Positions 50,472-60,239 of a DNA stretch of 64,000 nt are shown here, one piece after another. The translations under genes were made by a program, and so were the position numbers. Positions within the stretch are counted from its first letter, which is position 1, and every line of letters begins with the position of its first letter. Source of the DNA: Micromonospora sp. NBC_01796 (GTDB lineage: Bacteria > Actinomycetota > Actinomycetes > Mycobacteriales > Micromonosporaceae); assembly GCF_035917455.1 (NCBI RefSeq), contig NZ_CP109078.1, forward strand, positions 4,216,001-4,280,000, written 5' to 3'. The notes beneath the pieces are model-generated. The model saw only the letters and a program-made list of their open reading frames with translations, searched no databases and had not been told where the DNA came from.

Positions 50472-52244
50472 ATGGTCACCGTGTCGGGCCGCCATCGCAT
50501 GCGTAACAGTATTCGTGGAGCAGGCGCCATCGCAGCGGCGATGGCGCTTGTCCTTGTCGTGGTGGGAGCGTGGTTCGGCTATCGGCAGTTGGCCGAGCCG
50601 GCTTGCACCGGACAACTGCGTCTGAACGTCGACGCCGCTCCCGAGATCGAACCGGCCGTCGAGGCCGCCGCCGCCCAGTGGGCGGAGAACGGCGCCGCGG
50701 CCGAGGGGGTCTGCGTCGAGGTCGCGGTAACCGCCAGCGATCCGGCCGACGTGGCCGCCATCCTCGCCGGGAAGCACGGGGTGTCGCTGTCCGGTGTGGG
50801 CCAGGCGCCCGGCACCGCGGTCGCACCGGACGTGTGGATTCCGGACTCCAGCACCTGGCTGCTGCGGTTGAGCAAGGAGGCGGCCGGTTTCGCGCCGACC
50901 AACAACGCGCCGATCGGCCGCAGCCCGGTGGTGGTCGCGATGCCGCAACCGGTGGCCGCCTCGGCGGGCTGGCCGGAGAAGAAGATCACCTGGACCGACC
51001 TGCTCAAGCAGGTCACCACCGGCACCAAACTCCGTACCGGGATCGTCGAGCCGACCCGCGACGCCGCCGGCCTGTCCGGGCTGCTCGCGCTCGGTGCCGC
51101 CGCCGGCGCGGCCGGTGGCGCGCAGGCCCAGCAGGCCACCACCTCGGCGTTGCGGGCGCTGGCGGCCGGCCGGTCCGCGGTGCGGCAGGACCTGCTGGCC
51201 AAGTTCCCGAGGGCCACCGACCCGGCGACGATCGCCTCCGCGCTCAGCGCCGCCGCGCTGTCGGAGGAGGACGTCATGGAGTACAACGCGAAGCAGCCGG
51301 CGATCCCGCTCGCCGCGGTCTACGTGGAACCGACGCCGCTGTCACTGGACTACCCGTTCGCGGTCATGCCCGGCATCGACCCGGCGCGGGTCGCCGCGGC
51401 CGAGGGCCTGTTCAAGGTGCTCACCGAGGCCAGCTTCAAGGACCGGCTCGCCAAGCAGAACCTGCGCGGACCGGACGGCACCTGGGGTGAGGGGTTCAGC
51501 GCACCGCAGGGCGCCCCCAGCCCGGCCGGTACGCCCGTGGCCACCGGTTCACCGGCCGAGGGCGGTACGGCAGCCGGCGGACCCGATCCCGCCGCCGTCA
51601 CCCGCGCCCTCTCCACCTGGACCGCGATCACCCTGCCGTCCCGGATGCTCGCCGTCATCGACGTGTCCGGCTCGATGCTCGAGGTGGTGCCGACCGCCAA
51701 CAACGCCACCCGCGCACAGGTCACCCTGGCCGCCGCGCAGGGCGGTCTCGACCTCTTCGACGAGTCGTGGGCGGTCGGTCTGTGGATCTTCTCCACCGAG
51801 CTGGTCGGTGCCCGGGACTACCGGGAACTGGTGCCGATCGGTCCGCTGACCAGCCAGCGTGGACAGCTCAAGTCGGCGCTCGCGGGCATCCAGCCGAAGA
51901 AGCTCGGCGACACCGGGCTGTACGACACCGTGCTCGCGGCGTACAAGGCGGTCCAGGACGGGTGGGAGCCGGGTCGGGTCAACTCGGTGGTGATGCTGAC
52001 CGACGGCAAGAACGAGGACGACAACGGCATCACCCAGGCGAAGCTGCTGGCCGACCTGAAGGCGGCGGCCGACCCGGAACGACCGATCCAGGTCGTGATC
52101 ATCGGTATCGGCAACGGGGTCAACCGCGGGGAACTGGACGCGATCACCAAGGTGACCGGTGGCGGCGTCTTCGTGACCGAGGACCCGGCGAAGATCGGCG
52201 ACATCTTCCTGCAGGCGATCGCGCTGCGGCCGGCGCCCCGCTGA
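50472..52244 (+). CDS. Membrane-anchored substrate-binding and von Willebrand factor A protein
   Basis: 590 residues. One N-terminal helix (GAIAAAMALVLVVVGAWFGY) anchors it. Residues about 45-340 resemble an ABC-type solute-binding domain (LRLNVDAAPEIEPAVEAAAAQW, DVWIPDSSTWLLRL, PFAVMPGID). After a Thr/Pro/Gly linker, a VWA domain (about 390-585) carries an intact MIDAS: DVSGSM from Asp397, later DTGLYDT and MLTDGKNEDD. The combination is common in actinobacteria, but its role is not established; ligand capture coupled to protein adhesion is plausible. MRNSIRG (nine codons later) is an alternative start; neither has a Shine-Dalgarno. Confidence 0.85.
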   Translation: MVTVSGRHRMRNSIRGAGAIAAAMALVLVVVGAWFGYRQLAEPACTGQLRLNVDAAPEIEPAVEAAAAQWAENGAAAEGVCVEVAVTASDPADVAAILAGKHGVSLSGVGQAPGTAVAPDVWIPDSSTWLLRLSKEAAGFAPTNNAPIGRSPVVVAMPQPVAASAGWPEKKITWTDLLKQVTTGTKLRTGIVEPTRDAAGLSGLLALGAAAGAAGGAQAQQATTSALRALAAGRSAVRQDLLAKFPRATDPATIASALSAAALSEEDVMEYNAKQPAIPLAAVYVEPTPLSLDYPFAVMPGIDPARVAAAEGLFKVLTEASFKDRLAKQNLRGPDGTWGEGFSAPQGAPSPAGTPVATGSPAEGGTAAGGPDPAAVTRALSTWTAITLPSRMLAVIDVSGSMLEVVPTANNATRAQVTLAAAQGGLDLFDESWAVGLWIFSTELVGARDYRELVPIGPLTSQRGQLKSALAGIQPKKLGDTGLYDTVLAAYKAVQDGWEPGRVNSVVMLTDGKNEDDNGITQAKLLADLKAAADPERPIQVVIIGIGNGVNRGELDAITKVTGGGVFVTEDPAKIGDIFLQAIALRPAPR

Positions 52245-52255
52245 CCTGAACCCCC

Positions 52256-52286
52256 ATGGCCGGCCGGCTGAACACCGGCCGGCCAT
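52256..52286 (+). terminator. Terminator of the VWA gene
   Basis: ATGGCCGGCCGG (52256-52267) and its complement (52275-52286) make a 12-bp stem with a 7-nt loop, 12 bp after the stop codon. The remainder of the gap up to 52526 shows no further structure I can name. Confidence 0.75.
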
Positions 52287-52526
52287 CCGGCGAAACATCC
52301 ACCGTACGGCCGGACATCGGACGATTCACCGACGCGGATCGCGCGCTTCGGGGGTTAGGGTACGCCCGGCGGGTGCCCGGCCCCACGGGAAGTGACAGTA
52401 ATCTGTCCGAAGCTCTCCGTAATCGGATCCGTAGGTGAAGATGTTCGAGGTGTCCCGGCACCGTCGGTCCGATGGGGAGGATCGGCGGTTGAACCGGGAT
52501 TCTCCGTAAGTGCTGGGGAGGGCCGG

Positions 52527-54011
52527 GTGACGTCGGCAACACTGCTTAGCTCCGAGACTCTGCCTCCGGAACTGCCACCGGAGGCGTCCGCTGTCACGAC
52601 CAGGTCAAGGCATCGGGCTTACCTCCGAACCACCCTCGTCTTCGACACCATCACCCTCGGGGTCGCCGTACTGGTCGGATACTTCGGCCGGTTCGGGGGG
52701 GACGATCCACGGGGCTCCGACATCTCGTACCTGATCATCGCCCCCGCGCTGGTGCTGATCTGGTTGCTCTCGCTACGCGGCATGCGCGCGTACGACGACC
52801 GGGTGCTGGGGTACGGCGCGGACGAGTACCGGCGGGTCACCGCGGCGAGCCTGAGGCTGGCCGGCGGGATCGCGATCGCCGGCTACATCGCCGACGTGGG
52901 AGTGTCCCGGGGTTTCCTCGGCATCTCCTTCGCGGTCGGCACGGTCGGCCTGGTGGTCGCCCGGTTCGCCGCCCGCAAACGACTGCACCGGGCCCGCGCC
53001 CGTGGGGTCGGGTGGGCCAGGCAGGTGCTGGTGGTCGGAGACACCCCGCACGTCCTGGAGTTGGTGCACACGCTGCGTCGGGAGCCGCACGCCGGTTACC
53101 AGGTGGTCGGTGCCTGCATCCCGGACGCCCTGCTGGCTCCGGTGCCGCAGCGGTTGGGTGACGTACCGGTGGTCGGGTCGTTGCGCGGGGTCGCGGACGC
53201 CGCGGTCGCGGTCGGTGCCGACACGGTCGCGGTGACCGCGTCCAGCGAACTCACCGCCACCCGGCTGCGTCGCCTCGGCTGGCAGCTCGAGGGGACCGGG
53301 ATCGACCTGGTCCTGGCACCGGCGCTGACCGACGTGGCCGGCCCGCGCATCCACACCACACCCGTGGCCGGGCTGCCGCTGATCCACGTGGAGGCACCCG
53401 AGTTCCGGGGCGCCCGCAAGGTCGTGAAGGGTTTCGTGGACCGGGCGGCGGCCTTCGCGGCGCTCACCGTGGCCCTGCCGATCCTGGCCGTGCTGGCGCT
53501 GGCGATCAAGCTGGACAGCCGGGGGCCGGTGATCTTCCGGCAGATCCGGGTCGGCCAGGGCGGCCGGGAGTTCGGTGTCTACAAGTTCCGCACCATGGTG
53601 ACCAACGCGGATGCCCTGCTGGCCGAGTTGACCGCCCGGAACGAGACCGACGGCCTGATGTTCAAGATGCGCGACGACCCCCGGGTGACCCGGGTGGGCA
53701 AGTTCCTGCGCAAGTGGTCGCTGGACGAGTTGCCGCAGCTCGCGAACGTTCTGTTCGGTCACATGAGCCTCGTGGGCCCGCGCCCGCCGCTCCCCTCCGA
53801 GGTGGCCCGCTACGACGGCGACGTGGCCCGCCGCCTGCTGGTCAAGCCCGGCATGACCGGCCTCTGGCAGGTCAGCGGCCGCTCCGACCTAACCTGGGAA
53901 GACGGCATCCGCCTGGACCTCTACTACGTAGAAAACTGGTCCCTAGCCGCCGACCTAACCATCCTCTGGAAAACCTTCGGCGCCGTAATAAACAGCCGAG
54001 GCGCCTACTAA
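52527..54011 (+). CDS. Polyprenyl-phosphate sugar-1-phosphate transferase
   Basis: 494 residues, the WbaP/CpsE-type plan. Four N-terminal membrane helices (LVFDTITLGVAVLVGYFGRFG, DISYLIIAPALVLIWLLSL and two more) precede a CoA-binding-like domain (ARQVLVVGDTPHVLELVHTL) and a fifth hydrophobic segment (AAAFAALTVALPILAVLALAI). The bacterial sugar transferase domain follows, with KFRTM, KWSLDELPQLANVLFGHMSLVGPRPPLPSEV and KPGMTGLWQVSGRS. It would start assembly of an exopolysaccharide or glycan unit on undecaprenyl phosphate. GGGGAGGGCCGG precedes the GTG; a longer GTG start 135 bp upstream is unlikely. Confidence 0.9.
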   Translation: MTSATLLSSETLPPELPPEASAVTTRSRHRAYLRTTLVFDTITLGVAVLVGYFGRFGGDDPRGSDISYLIIAPALVLIWLLSLRGMRAYDDRVLGYGADEYRRVTAASLRLAGGIAIAGYIADVGVSRGFLGISFAVGTVGLVVARFAARKRLHRARARGVGWARQVLVVGDTPHVLELVHTLRREPHAGYQVVGACIPDALLAPVPQRLGDVPVVGSLRGVADAAVAVGADTVAVTASSELTATRLRRLGWQLEGTGIDLVLAPALTDVAGPRIHTTPVAGLPLIHVEAPEFRGARKVVKGFVDRAAAFAALTVALPILAVLALAIKLDSRGPVIFRQIRVGQGGREFGVYKFRTMVTNADALLAELTARNETDGLMFKMRDDPRVTRVGKFLRKWSLDELPQLANVLFGHMSLVGPRPPLPSEVARYDGDVARRLLVKPGMTGLWQVSGRSDLTWEDGIRLDLYYVENWSLAADLTILWKTFGAVINSRGAY

Positions 54012-54043
54012 CCCCCCCAACCCCCCACCCCACCCCCGATCTT

Positions 54044-54110
54044 CCCGTTGATCATGAAGTTAGCGACGCGATCCGGCTCGTTGGACGTCGCTAACTTCAT
54101 GATCAACGGG
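54044..54110. repeat. Type B intergenic palindrome, copy 1
   Basis: Arms 54044-54068 and 54086-54110 are perfect 25-bp complements with a 17-nt loop. The arm contains CGTTGATCATGAAGTTAGCG. It sits between the convergent transferase and ROK-regulator genes and ends 2 bp before the latter's stop codon. The same arm recurs at 58.3 kb and a related one at 62.9 kb. Confidence 0.85.
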
Positions 54111-54112
54111 CT

Positions 54113-55453
54113 TTACGGGGTCAGCCAGGGGGCGGGGTTGGCGAGGACGGTGCGGACTATGGAGCCGGCGGCGCCTAGGACGGCGGCGTCGCGGGTGAGG
54201 AGGGACGGGCGTATGGAGACGGGGGACCAGGCGGCGGTGAGGACCCGGGTGCGGATCTCGATTTCCAGGGGTGGGCGGAGCCACTGGGCCAGTGGGGCGT
54301 AGATCCCGCCGAGCACGACGGTGTCCAGATCCAGCAGGTTGATCACCCCGGCGATAGCCACACCGAGCGCGGTGGCCGCCTCGGTCAGCGCGGCGAGCGC
54401 CGCCGGGTCGCCGGTGCCGGCCAGCTCGGCCAGCCGGGCGATCGCCGCGTCGGCGGGCAGCCCCCGGCCGGCGAGCCCGGCACCGGTCAGGATCGCCTCC
54501 TGGCCGGCGTACTGCTCCAGGCAGCCACGGGAGCCGCAGCGGCAGGGACGGCCGGTCGGGTGGACCGGCAGGTGGCCGAGTTCACCGCTCCAGCCCCTGG
54601 CCCCCCGGAACAGGGTGCCGTGCAGCACGATTCCGGCCCCGATGCCGATCTCGCCGGAGACGTACAGGAAGGTTGCCGGGCCGGGTGGCCCCGCGTGCAG
54701 CTCGCCGAGAGCGGCCAGGTTCGCCTCGTTGTCGATGGTCAACCAACCACCGTTGCCGGCCCGCCGACGCGGGTTGGCGGGGCCGGGGATCCGGGCCGCC
54801 GGCCGGGTCGGCGCCGGGATGACCGCGCCCGGTTGACCGGGTACGGACAGCCGGTGACCGGCCAGCGCCGGGTGCGTGTTGAGCCCGCCGACCAGGTCGA
54901 CGTCGCGCCAACCCAGGTTCGGCGCCAGCCGTACCACGCCGGACTCGGTGACCAGCCCCGGTACGGCCAGCGCGGTCCCGGCGAGGGTCAGGCGCTGGCG
55001 AGCGGCCTCGGCGCGGGCGGTGGCGGCGAGGTCACCGAGGTCGTTGAGCACCTCGGCGGGCGAAATCGGGCGCAGGTCGACCCGGCGGACCGCCCGGTGC
55101 CGGACGGCTCCGGTCAGGTCGACCACGCAGGCGGCCAGGTAGTCGACGTTGATCTCCAGGCCGAGTCCGGCCGGCCCGTCGGTGGCCAGCACCAGGCCGA
55201 GGGCGGGTCGGCCGGCACCGGTACGGGGAGCCGGGTCGACCTCGGTCAGCAGGTGCCCGCCGATCAGGTCGTCGACCAGGGCGGAGACGGTGGCCCGGGT
55301 GAGTCCGGTGGCGGTGGCGAGATCGGCGCGCGAGGGTGGACGGGGCGCGTCGGCGATGTGCCGCAGCAGCAGGGCCAGGTTGTGCTCACGCAGGCTCGCC
55401 TGGCGTACGGCCGTGCCCGCCGTACCCACCTGGCCGTTGCCGGGTTGCGTCAC
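54113..55453 (-). CDS. ROK-family transcriptional regulator (XylR type)
   Basis: 446 residues. The N-terminal winged helix has [47 protein letters not shown] sugar-kinase-like domain follows, with [19 protein letters not shown], the [11 protein letters not shown] region, and the zinc motif [14 protein letters not shown] with its three cysteines. Divergence from xylA across 74 bp makes it the likely xylose-responsive repressor of xylAB. GTG (VTQPGNGQ) is taken as the start; a longer ATG start would run across the operator-like DNA. Confidence 0.88.
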   Translation of the reverse strand: MTQPGNGQVGTAGTAVRQASLREHNLALLLRHIADAPRPPSRADLATATGLTRATVSALVDDLIGGHLLTEVDPAPRTGAGRPALGLVLATDGPAGLGLEINVDYLAACVVDLTGAVRHRAVRRVDLRPISPAEVLNDLGDLAATARAEAARQRLTLAGTALAVPGLVTESGVVRLAPNLGWRDVDLVGGLNTHPALAGHRLSVPGQPGAVIPAPTRPAARIPGPANPRRRAGNGGWLTIDNEANLAALGELHAGPPGPATFLYVSGEIGIGAGIVLHGTLFRGARGWSGELGHLPVHPTGRPCRCGSRGCLEQYAGQEAILTGAGLAGRGLPADAAIARLAELAGTGDPAALAALTEAATALGVAIAGVINLLDLDTVVLGGIYAPLAQWLRPPLEIEIRTRVLTAAWSPVSIRPSLLTRDAAVLGAAGSIVRTVLANPAPWLTP

Positions 55454-55475
55454 GTCTTGACAATGCCACAGGCCG

Positions 55476-55490
55476 GTCAAATAATTCAAC
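55476..55490. promoter_or_regulatory. Candidate operator between the ROK regulator and xylA
   Basis: GTCAAATAATTCAAC is an imperfect palindrome (10 of 15 positions) in an AT-rich island within the 74-bp divergent region. It contains TTGACC for the minus strand at 55475-55480. Its place makes it the obvious site for the adjacent ROK regulator. Confidence 0.4.
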
Positions 55491-55527
55491 GGGTAAACAA
55501 ATCAAAGATGTTACGTGGAGGTCATCG

Positions 55528-56715
55528 ATGGCTGCCCAACCCACTCGCGCCGACAAGTTCTCGTTCGGACTCTGGACCGTGGGCTGGGAGGCCCGCGACC
55601 CGTTCGGTGACGCCACCCGCGCCCCGCTGGACGCGGTGGAGGCCGTGCACAAGCTCTCCGAGCTCGGTGCGTACGGCATCACCTTCCACGACGACGACCT
55701 GATCCCGTTCGGCTCCGACGACGCCAAGCGCGAGCACCACATCAGCCGCTTCCGCAAGGCGCTGGACGAGACCGGCCTGGTGGTGCCGATGGTCACCACC
55801 AACCTGTTCACCCACCCGATCTTCAAGGACGGCGGGTTCACCAGCAACGACCGCGACGTACGCCGGTTCGCCCTGCGCAAGGTCCTGCGCAACGTCGACC
55901 TCGCCGCCGAGCTGGGTGCCAAGACCTTCGTGATGTGGGGCGGCCGGGAGGGCTCGGAGTACGACGTCGCCAAGGACATCCGGGCGGCCCTGGACCGCTA
56001 CCGCGAGGCGGTCAACCTGCTCTCCCAGTACGTGATCGACAAGGGCTACGACATCAAGTTCGCGATCGAGCCGAAGCCGAACGAGCCCCGGGGCGACATC
56101 CTGCTCCCGACCGTCGGCCACGCCCTGGCCTTCATCAACGAGCTGGAGCACCCGGAGCTGGTCGGCCTCAACCCGGAGACCGGGCACGAGCAGATGGCCG
56201 GCCTCAACTACGCGCACGGCATCGCGCAGGCGCTCTGGGCCGGCAAGCTGTTCCACCTCGACCTCAACGGCCAGCGCGGCATCAAGTACGACCAGGACCT
56301 GGTCTTCGGTCACGGTGACCTGATGAACTCGTTCGCCCTGGTCGACCTGCTCGAGTTCGGTGGCCCGCAGGGCGCCCCGGCGTACGAGGGGCCGAGGCAC
56401 TTCGACTACAAGCCGTCCCGGACCGAGAACTTCGACGGGGTCTGGGCGTCGGCCGCCGCCAACATGCGCACCTATCTCCTGCTCAAGGAGCGGGCGGCGG
56501 CGTTCCGGGCCGACCCGGAGGTGCAGGCCGCCCTCGCCGCCAGCAAGGTCGACGAGCTGTCCACCCCGACCGTCGGTGCCGGCGAGACGTACGCCGACCT
56601 GATCGCCGACCGGACCGCGTTCGAGGACCTCGACGTGGCCGAGGTGTCGGCGCGCGGCTTCGGTTTCGTGCGCCTGAACCAGCTCGCGGTCGAGCACCTG
56701 CTCGGCGCTCGTTGA
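55528..56715 (+). CDS. xylA: Xylose isomerase
   Basis: 395 residues, the short (class I) actinobacterial xylose isomerase. [21 protein letters not shown] precedes the catalytic region [14 protein letters not shown] (His and Asp), [34 protein letters not shown] (metal Glu), [14 protein letters not shown] and [18 protein letters not shown] with metal Asp/His residues. It converts D-xylose to D-xylulose. GTGGAGGTCATCG precedes the ATG. It is followed after 76 bp by xylB. Confidence 0.96.
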   Translation: MAAQPTRADKFSFGLWTVGWEARDPFGDATRAPLDAVEAVHKLSELGAYGITFHDDDLIPFGSDDAKREHHISRFRKALDETGLVVPMVTTNLFTHPIFKDGGFTSNDRDVRRFALRKVLRNVDLAAELGAKTFVMWGGREGSEYDVAKDIRAALDRYREAVNLLSQYVIDKGYDIKFAIEPKPNEPRGDILLPTVGHALAFINELEHPELVGLNPETGHEQMAGLNYAHGIAQALWAGKLFHLDLNGQRGIKYDQDLVFGHGDLMNSFALVDLLEFGGPQGAPAYEGPRHFDYKPSRTENFDGVWASAAANMRTYLLLKERAAAFRADPEVQAALAASKVDELSTPTVGAGETYADLIADRTAFEDLDVAEVSARGFGFVRLNQLAVEHLLGAR

Positions 56716-56791
56716 TCCGTACGCCCCTTCCTATCCGTACCCCTGCCCGCTAGACCACCCACCAACCCTCAGCCAGCCACGGAGGCCGGAC

Positions 56792-58249
56792 ATGGCGCTC
56801 GTCGCCGGGGTCGACTCGTCGACCCAGTCGTGCAAGGTGATGATCCGCGACGCGGAGACCGGCGAACTCGTCCGCTCCGGACGGGCCGCCCATCCGGCCG
56901 GCACCGAGGTGGATCCGCAGGCGTGGTGGGATGCGTTGCAGGATGCCGTGGCGCAGGCCGGCGGCCTGGCGGACGTGGCTGCCGCCTCGGTCGCCGGCCA
57001 GCAGCACGGCATGGTCTGTCTCGACGAGCAGGGCGGGGTCGTCCGCCCCGCCCTGCTCTGGAACGACACCCGTTCGGCCGGTGCGGCGGTCGACCTGATC
57101 GAGGAACTCGGCGGGGCCGGTGACGGCGGCTCCGGTGGCGACCGGGTCGGTGCCCTGGTGGCCGGTCGGCACGCCTGGGCCGAGGCGGTCGGCAGCGTAC
57201 CGGTGGCCAGCTTCACCGTGACCAAGCTCCGCTGGCTGGCCCGCAACGAGCCGGCGTCGGCGGAACGTACGGCGGCGGTCTGCCTGCCGCACGACTGGCT
57301 CACCTGGCGGCTGGCCGGTGCCACCGGGCTGGACGCCCTGCGTACCGACCGGGGCGACGCGAGCGGCACCGGTTACTGGTCGCCGCGCACCGGCGAGTAC
57401 CGGCTCGACCTGCTGGAACAGGCGTTCGGCCGGCGACCGGTGCTCCCGGTCGTGCTCGGCCCGACCGGTCGGGCCGGCGAACTGCCCAACGGCGCCCCGC
57501 TCGGCCCCGGCACCGGCGACAACGCCGCCGCGGCGCTCGGCGTCGGCGCGCTGCCCGGTGACGTGATCGTCTCCATCGGCACCTCGGGCACCGTGTTCAG
57601 CGTGGCCGAGACACCCTCGCAGGACAGCTCCGGCGCGGTGGCCGGTTTCGCCGACGCCACCGGCCGTTTCCTGCCCCTGGTCGCCACGCTCAACGCGGCG
57701 CGGGTGCTGGACGCGGCGGCGAAGATGCTCGGCGTCGACCTCGACGAACTGGCCCGGCTGGCCCTCTCAGCGCCCTCGGGCGCGGACGGGCTGGTCATGG
57801 TGCCGTACCTGGAGGGCGAGCGGACCCCCAACCGCCCCCTGGCAACCGGCGCGGTGCACGGCCTGACCCTGCGTACGTCCACCCCCGCCCACCTGGCGCG
57901 GGCGGCGGTCGAGGGCCTGCTCTGCGGCCTCGCGGACGGCCTGGACGCGATGGTCGCCCAGGGTGCCACGGTCAACCGGGTGATCCTGGTCGGCGGCGGT
58001 GCCCGCTCCGAGGCGGTACGCCGGATCGCTCCCGAGGTGTTCGGCTGCCCGGTCCTGGTCCCCGCCCCCGGCGAGTACGTAGCCGACGGCGCCGCCCGCC
58101 AGGCCGCCTGGGTAGCCCTCGGCGGCGAAGCCCCACCCCCCTGGGCCGCCACCACCACCGAGCAGTACGACGCCCCTCCCGCCCCCCACATCCGCGACCA
58201 ATACACCACCGCCCGCGACCTCTTCACCAACCGCCCCGCCCCCGCCTAA
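56792..58249 (+). CDS. xylB: Xylulokinase
   Basis: 485 residues of the FGGY carbohydrate kinase family: [14 protein letters not shown] (phosphate loop), [51 protein letters not shown] with the catalytic Asp, and [22 protein letters not shown]. It phosphorylates D-xylulose to xylulose 5-phosphate for the pentose phosphate pathway. GGAGGCCGGAC precedes the ATG. A type B palindrome lies 17 bp after its stop. Confidence 0.95.
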   Translation: MALVAGVDSSTQSCKVMIRDAETGELVRSGRAAHPAGTEVDPQAWWDALQDAVAQAGGLADVAAASVAGQQHGMVCLDEQGGVVRPALLWNDTRSAGAAVDLIEELGGAGDGGSGGDRVGALVAGRHAWAEAVGSVPVASFTVTKLRWLARNEPASAERTAAVCLPHDWLTWRLAGATGLDALRTDRGDASGTGYWSPRTGEYRLDLLEQAFGRRPVLPVVLGPTGRAGELPNGAPLGPGTGDNAAAALGVGALPGDVIVSIGTSGTVFSVAETPSQDSSGAVAGFADATGRFLPLVATLNAARVLDAAAKMLGVDLDELARLALSAPSGADGLVMVPYLEGERTPNRPLATGAVHGLTLRTSTPAHLARAAVEGLLCGLADGLDAMVAQGATVNRVILVGGGARSEAVRRIAPEVFGCPVLVPAPGEYVADGAARQAAWVALGGEAPPPWAATTTEQYDAPPAPHIRDQYTTARDLFTNRPAPA

Positions 58250-58266
58250 CCACCCCCGGCTCACCT

Positions 58267-58328
58267 CGTTGATCATGAAGTTAGCGCAGGTTTGATCTCT
58301 GCTGGGCGCGCTAACTTCATGATCAACG
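58267..58328. repeat. Type B intergenic palindrome, copy 2
   Basis: Arms 58267-58287 and 58308-58328 are perfect 21-bp complements; 20 bases (CGTTGATCATGAAGTTAGCG) are identical to copy 1. The 20-nt loop is unrelated to that of copy 1. It lies between the convergent xylB and propeller-protein genes. Confidence 0.85.
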
Positions 58329-58336
58329 GCAGAGGG

Positions 58337-59560
58337 TCAGAAGGTGGTTGCTGTGGTGGTGGGGGGGAGGGCGTTGGAGGGGCCGATGAACTGTTGTGCG
58401 GGGCGTTCGCCGGTGATGGTCGGTATCGAATTCACCACTCGTCCGGTCAGGTCGACCACGATCAGTTCGTGATTCACTTCGGCAACTGGTGTGCTGGTGG
58501 CGGCGGACGGGCCCGTTGACGGAAGCCGCCTGACGTTCGACCGGTTCAGCAGCAGGTGCTCGGTGTCGTACCAGCCGATCATCGCGTTGAAACGGGGCGT
58601 CGTCAGCGTGTGCCGTACCGCCCCGGTGGTCGGGTCGGCGATGACGATGGAGCCGGAACCGGCGCCCCCCGGTCCCATCAGGAGGGCCATGCTGTTGCCG
58701 TCGGGGGAGAAATCGGGCGGTAGGGCGACGACTCCGGGACCGGTGCTGACGTCGCGCACCAGCGCGCCGGTCAGGTCGTAGAAGCGGATGCTCGTCACCG
58801 TCGCCCTGCCCCCCTCGGCGACCAGGGTCAGCGCCAGGGCGACGTTGTTGCCATCCGGCGTCCATTCCAGACTCGGCGGGCGGTCCAGGGACGCGAGTCC
58901 GGGCAGCGGCACGAAGGTGGTTTTCAGCGTTTCCGGGTCGACCAGCGCGAAGCCGGGTTCGCCCGGTCGCGGTAACTGGGTGAAGAGGATCCGCTGCCCG
59001 TCCGGCGACCACCGGCCGTCGCCCGGATACCGCGAGCCGGCCGCGCCGGCACCGCCGAGGTCGTCGATCCACCGTACGTTCCCGCTGGCCCGGTCCATCA
59101 CGCCCACCCGCCCCGGGTGGGCCGTACTGCCGTCGCCCGCGCCGACCACCACGCGGGAGCCGTCCGGTGACGGCATGACGTACCGGTAGGGCACCCGTTC
59201 GTACCGGCCGGTCTTCGGGTCGAGCAGGAGTGAGTGCCAGAACCGTGGACTCGAATCCGCGATCGTCACGTCCCGGATGCCGCTGTACGCCGTGACCACG
59301 TGCGGCTTCAGCGTGGTGCCGGCGACCGGTCCGGTGCTGTCGGGCGGGGTGGTCGTACCGCTGGTCGGGGCGACCGCAGCGACCACCCCGACCAGGGCGG
59401 CGCAGACGCCGGTGGCCACCCCGCCACCTGCCACCCGTCGGGCGACCCGTTGCCGTCGGGCGGTGAGCAGCACGGACGAGGCCAGCCCGGCCGGCGGGGA
59501 AGCCGTCTCGGCCAACTCCTCGAACGTGTTCCGGAGCGCTCCGGTGAGGTACGGATTCAT
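58337..59560 (-). CDS. Single-pass membrane beta-propeller protein, partner of the sigma factor
   Basis: 407 residues. A cytoplasmic N-terminus of about 45 residues (LRNTFEELAETASPPAGLASSVLLTARRQ) precedes one membrane helix (GGGVATGVCAALVGVVAAVA). An outer domain of TolB/WD40-like blades follows (YRYVMPSPDGSRVVVGAGD, DGRWSPDGQRILFTQ, SLEWTPDGNNVALAL, PPDFSPDGNSMALLM). The ATG overlaps the sigma-factor stop (ATGA), so the two are made together. It may be a membrane anti-sigma or sensor protein, but no known anti-sigma domain is visible. AAGGAGAGGACAAGCCG precedes the start. Confidence 0.75.
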   Translation of the reverse strand: MNPYLTGALRNTFEELAETASPPAGLASSVLLTARRQRVARRVAGGGVATGVCAALVGVVAAVAPTSGTTTPPDSTGPVAGTTLKPHVVTAYSGIRDVTIADSSPRFWHSLLLDPKTGRYERVPYRYVMPSPDGSRVVVGAGDGSTAHPGRVGVMDRASGNVRWIDDLGGAGAAGSRYPGDGRWSPDGQRILFTQLPRPGEPGFALVDPETLKTTFVPLPGLASLDRPPSLEWTPDGNNVALALTLVAEGGRATVTSIRFYDLTGALVRDVSTGPGVVALPPDFSPDGNSMALLMGPGGAGSGSIVIADPTTGAVRHTLTTPRFNAMIGWYDTEHLLLNRSNVRRLPSTGPSAATSTPVAEVNHELIVVDLTGRVVNSIPTITGERPAQQFIGPSNALPPTTTATTF

Positions 59561-60081
59561 CGGCTTGTCCTCTCCTTCGTACCGAGGAGGTCGAGGTCGG
59601 GGCAGAGCACACGCAGCCGGGCGAGGGCACGGGCGTGCTGGCTGCGTACCGTCGATTCGGTGCAGCTCAGGATCAGCGCGATCTCGCTGTCCGGGCGGTC
59701 CTCGAAGTAACGCAGCACCAGCACCGCCCGGTGTTTCGGGGCGAGTCGCGCCAGCGCCCGTCTGAGCGTCAGATGAAGGTCGACCGTGGCACTGTCGTCC
59801 CCCGGTGCCCGGACCTCCGGCACCCGTTCGATGCTCACCTCGCGCCGCCGCCGTACGCTGCGCCACCAGCTCGTCTGCTCGCGGTAGAGCGCGGTACGCA
59901 GGTACGCCTCGGGATTGCCGGTACGGATCCGCCCCCAGTGCCGTACGCCCCTGGCCAGCACCGTCTGGAGCAGGTCCTCGGCCTGTTGGCGGTGCCCGGT
60001 GAGGGCGAGCGCGGTGCGGAACAGCGAGTGTGAGCGCGTCTCGACGAAGTCGGTGAACTCCCGTTCGAGCTCAGCGTTCAT
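59557..60081 (-). CDS. SigE-family ECF-like RNA polymerase sigma factor
   Basis: 174 residues with region 2 (FTDFVETRSHSLFRTALALTGHRQQAEDLLQTVLARGVRHWGRI) and region 4 (ALARLAPKHRAVLVLRYFEDRPDSEIALILSCTESTVRSQHARALARLRV). It belongs to the actinobacterial SigE-type group of small sigma-70 factors. The target promoters are not known. It is translationally coupled to the downstream membrane propeller gene. No Shine-Dalgarno is obvious at the ATG. Confidence 0.9.
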   Translation of the reverse strand: MNAELEREFTDFVETRSHSLFRTALALTGHRQQAEDLLQTVLARGVRHWGRIRTGNPEAYLRTALYREQTSWWRSVRRRREVSIERVPEVRAPGDDSATVDLHLTLRRALARLAPKHRAVLVLRYFEDRPDSEIALILSCTESTVRSQHARALARLRVLCPDLDLLGTKERTSR

Positions 60082-60158
60082 CTAAATGCCTATCCCTCAT
60101 GCCGATGACAACGCCGGACAGGGGACGGCTGCTGCTTTCCCGAAGGAGTCTTCAATCA

Positions 60159-60224
60159 AAGATCTGAGATCTTGGTACGGAATCGTCGTGGCGACGACGT
60201 CGCGATTCCAAGATCTCGGATCTT
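60159..60224. repeat. AAGATC double palindrome upstream of the sigma-factor gene
   Basis: Arms 60159-60175 (AAGATCTGAGATCTTGG) and 60208-60224 are complementary at 16 of 17 positions, and each arm is itself near-palindromic. Shorter inner pairs (GAATCG with CGATTC) add to the stem. It lies between the DUF397 and sigma-factor genes, both on the minus strand. Confidence 0.7.
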
Positions 60225-60239
60225 GCCCGGTGGTACGGG

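Noticed and set aside
59531-59544. CCGGAGCGCTCCGG as another CebR-type operator
   Set aside because: It is within a coding sequence, lacks the flanking TGGG/CCCA and has no promoter nearby.
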